64,000 nucleotides of DNA from Fabrea salina. Taxonomy: Eukaryota > Ciliophora > Heterotrichea > Heterotrichida > Fabreidae. The stretch lies in NCBI GenBank assembly GCA_022984795.1, contig JALIHJ010000073.1, positions 5,001 through 69,000 of the forward strand, written 5' to 3'. The notes under the pieces are model-generated. The model was not told the DNA's origin. It did not search any database and was given only the letters and a program-made list of their open reading frames with translations. The position numbers and the translations under genes were made by a program. Each line of letters starts with the position of its first letter. The first letter of the stretch is position 1. This document shows positions 62,299-64,000 of this stretch, in pieces.

Positions 62299-64000
62299 TT
62301 AGACTCCAGAACACTCTTTGCACCTAAGTTCTTCGTTAAGTTTGGGTTCGAACCACTGTTTGCAACTTGTGCACAAAGTGCCTTCGGGCTGCTGGGTCTG
62401 TTTGGAGCGGGCTCTTGTGTGTCTGAGTATTTGAAATTCTTCTTTAAAAAGAGGGTAAATGCTTCTGCAGTAAAACCCATAACACTCCGATGTAGACCTT
62501 CCTGAAATCCTGATGTTGTTTTCTAGGACTAGTTTGGGGTCGAATATATCCCCTGGTCTAGGCCTTTCCACCTCTACTTTCCTTCTGAGTTTCCTTTTAG
62601 AAGACTTGTAGTACACACAAAACTCTTTCGAAGACTCTGTTTCTTTCAGAACTTTTTCTACCTCAAGAATTAGCAAGTACTTCTCTGCAAGACTGAAACT
62701 CTTCCCTCTCCCTTGTTTCTTTTTGGGGGGTTTCTTTTTTTTGGCTTCCAAGTAACTATTGAAAGCTTCTGAAAACCTTTTGATATCTTCCACGCATTTT
62801 TTCTCTCTGCTTTCTAAGGTGTGTTTCAGTTTAAGTGGCTTGTGCGCCAAGCAGTAAGCTTTGACCTCGTCAAACCCAGTTTTGTTTCTAGTGTTTAGAA
62901 ACAGGTCTTTCGCGCACTCTGGGTGGAAGTTTTTTTCGCATTTGGAGTTTTCGCACTTGATGCAAGCTCCTTCACAACTCCCGCACCTTATGCAGAGTTT
63001 CCAGAATTTACTTGACTCAATAACTGTCAGGTCTATTTGGCTCATGTGCACTAGGTCCTTAACTACTCCACTTTGGATGTGCACAGCACAGAAAACGTGG
63101 CACCAAACAGTTTCTCCAGGTACTGAGTAGTTGGGAAAAACCAAGCTTTCAGAAGTTACGTGAATAGTCTTTTTGATTGCACCTCCTCTTTGGGTGCACA
63201 AAGCACATTTCAGAGTGTTTCTTTCTTCTTGAGACTCTAAACAAGCTTCGCAGTACCAGTCACTTGCTGGTATAACTGGTATGCCGTAGCAGTGCATGTG
63301 CACTCCCATTTCGCACTTAGAGCATATCACAATTAAGTCGTCGTCTTCATAGTCACCCTCAGCACAAACCTTGCACACAAAGTCTTCTTCCAGTCTAGGC
63401 CCCCTTAAGCCTGACTTGGTTTTAGTGAGGTTATGAGAAGGTTCTTCCTGAGTGGCCTTTTTTTCGACGTACTTCAAGAAAGAAGACAATATAGGGGAGT
63501 GTTGTCTGTTCCTGGTGTCTTGGAGTATTAACTGGTCTTCTTTTTTGGGAATCTTGGTGTTGAATATTGTACTCTCGAGACTGATTTCATTAATGAGTTC
63601 TAGGTTTTTTTTCCTAATAAAATCATATTTATCTTGGGCTTCAGCTATTAGGTCGTCTAGGGTTTTGATGCTTTCGTGACAGAGAAACATGAGTTCAGAC
63701 TCGTCGTGGTCCTTACTTACATCGCGCTCGTCCCAAGGAATGTCTCTTTTCACCCAAATTTCAGGCAGTTCCAAGTTAATCATATCAGGAAAGTACTGGG
63801 CACAAATCACATACCAAAACACATTCCCTGTGCAGCAGTTCACAGTGTGTGACTGGGCAAAGGAGTTCTTAATCTCCTTTACAGCTTGTTCTTCCAGACC
63901 AGCAGTGTTTGCAAGTTTAAGTGCTAAAAGCCACTTGGAGTAAAGCCGAATGCCAGGTTTAGAGTGGACATGACATAGGAAGTGTGAAGCTGAGAAGCTT
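62299..64000 (-). CDS. BRPF/JADE/AF10-type PHD-zinc-knuckle-PHD protein, 5' end outside window
   Basis: The frame is open to the window edge (at least 567 aa), so the start is not visible. A PZP module follows an acidic region. PHD1: CKVCAEGDYEDDDLIVICSK, then CEMGVHMHCYG and WYCEACL. Zinc knuckle: CALCTQRGGAIKKT. Extended PHD2: W-CHVFCAVHI, then CIRCGSCEGACIKC and KNFHPECAKDL, ending KAYCLAHKP. PZP modules read the unmodified histone H3 tail and recruit acetyltransferases (BRPF, JADE) or DOT1L (AF10). The C-terminal part is basic, with a last CxxC pair set (LCTSCKQWFEPKLN, RCKECSGV). It is probably a chromatin regulator; no bromodomain or PWWP follows. Confidence 0.85.
   Translation of the reverse strand, partial: SFSASHFLCHVHSKPGIRLYSKWLLALKLANTAGLEEQAVKEIKNSFAQSHTVNCCTGNVFWYVICAQYFPDMINLELPEIWVKRDIPWDERDVSKDHDESELMFLCHESIKTLDDLIAEAQDKYDFIRKKNLELINEISLESTIFNTKIPKKEDQLILQDTRNRQHSPILSSFLKYVEKKATQEEPSHNLTKTKSGLRGPRLEEDFVCKVCAEGDYEDDDLIVICSKCEMGVHMHCYGIPVIPASDWYCEACLESQEERNTLKCALCTQRGGAIKKTIHVTSESLVFPNYSVPGETVWCHVFCAVHIQSGVVKDLVHMSQIDLTVIESSKFWKLCIRCGSCEGACIKCENSKCEKNFHPECAKDLFLNTRNKTGFDEVKAYCLAHKPLKLKHTLESREKKCVEDIKRFSEAFNSYLEAKKKKPPKKKQGRGKSFSLAEKYLLILEVEKVLKETESSKEFCVYYKSSKRKLRRKVEVERPRPGDIFDPKLVLENNIRISGRSTSECYGFYCRSIYPLFKEEFQILRHTRARSKQTQQPEGTLCTSCKQWFEPKLNEELRCKECSGV

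Noticed and set aside
1-64000. Complete transposons, LTR elements, Polinton-like or other virus-like elements
   Set aside because: No transposase, integrase, reverse transcriptase, capsid or long terminal repeats were seen.

Overview
The window looks like macronuclear DNA of a heterotrich ciliate, most like Stentor (inference). The grounds are: protein genes packed head to tail with spacers of 1 to 100 bp; AT-rich start contexts of the type (A)ATAAATG; six independent 15-nt GT-AG introns; and an apparently standard code in which Trp is always TGG and no recognised frame is interrupted by TGA. UGA is almost unused as a terminator (1 of about 50 genes). Families typical of ciliates are present: a membrane-anchored FG nucleoporin, a GTSF1-like CHHC protein, MORN, TPR and WD40 proteins and large coiled coils. 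The species cannot be fixed without comparing the 28S rRNA.

Layout. 1-3001 is the 28S rRNA gene lacking roughly its first 60 nt, followed by a 660-bp spacer. 3663-6445 (+) holds an FCP1/SCP-like phosphatase and a NAK-family kinase. 6442-18373 (-) is a run of minus-strand genes: methyltransferase, CCCH/RING protein, TPR protein, chorismate synthase, UBA-PUB protein, class I-like PI3K, TBC RabGAP, membrane protein, SEC13 and a calmodulin-like protein. 18379-22143 has a small coiled coil, the FG nucleoporin and a sphingosine kinase. 22326-23308 is a decayed WD40 gene. 23419-31300 holds glycyl- and histidyl-tRNA synthetases and two inverted SCOT paralogues around three small genes. 31320-35690 has the p115/USO1 tether, a small coiled-coil gene and a CCDC13-like protein.

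35936-43362 holds a CYC8/SSN6-like corepressor, a Sel1 protein, an unknown spliced gene, LSM2, PEX6 and a coiled coil. 43596-52391 holds a cyclin, a Vti1-like SNARE, an RWD-RING protein, NOT4, AK6, a MORN protein, a FRAG1-like membrane protein, an STK32-like kinase and Abitram. 52407-58563 holds a WD40 protein, UTP25 and a 1184-aa coiled coil. 58555-64000 (-) holds D-2-hydroxyglutarate dehydrogenase, a mitochondrial-type membrane protein, a 179-bp anomalous insert flanked by 16-bp direct repeats, the GTSF1-like protein, an unknown and the 3' part of a BRPF-type PHD gene.

The genes are ordinary cellular functions (trafficking, translation, RNA decay, ribosome biogenesis, signalling) and do not form one pathway. 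No operon logic or complete mobile element is evident. The most unusual points are the extreme compaction (divergent start codons 1 and 5 bp apart, convergent stop codons sharing TTAA), the fixed adenine at intron position 10, a SCOT paralogue without its catalytic glutamate, and the 179-bp insert. Four genes also contain a frame jump that the 15-nt introns do not explain.
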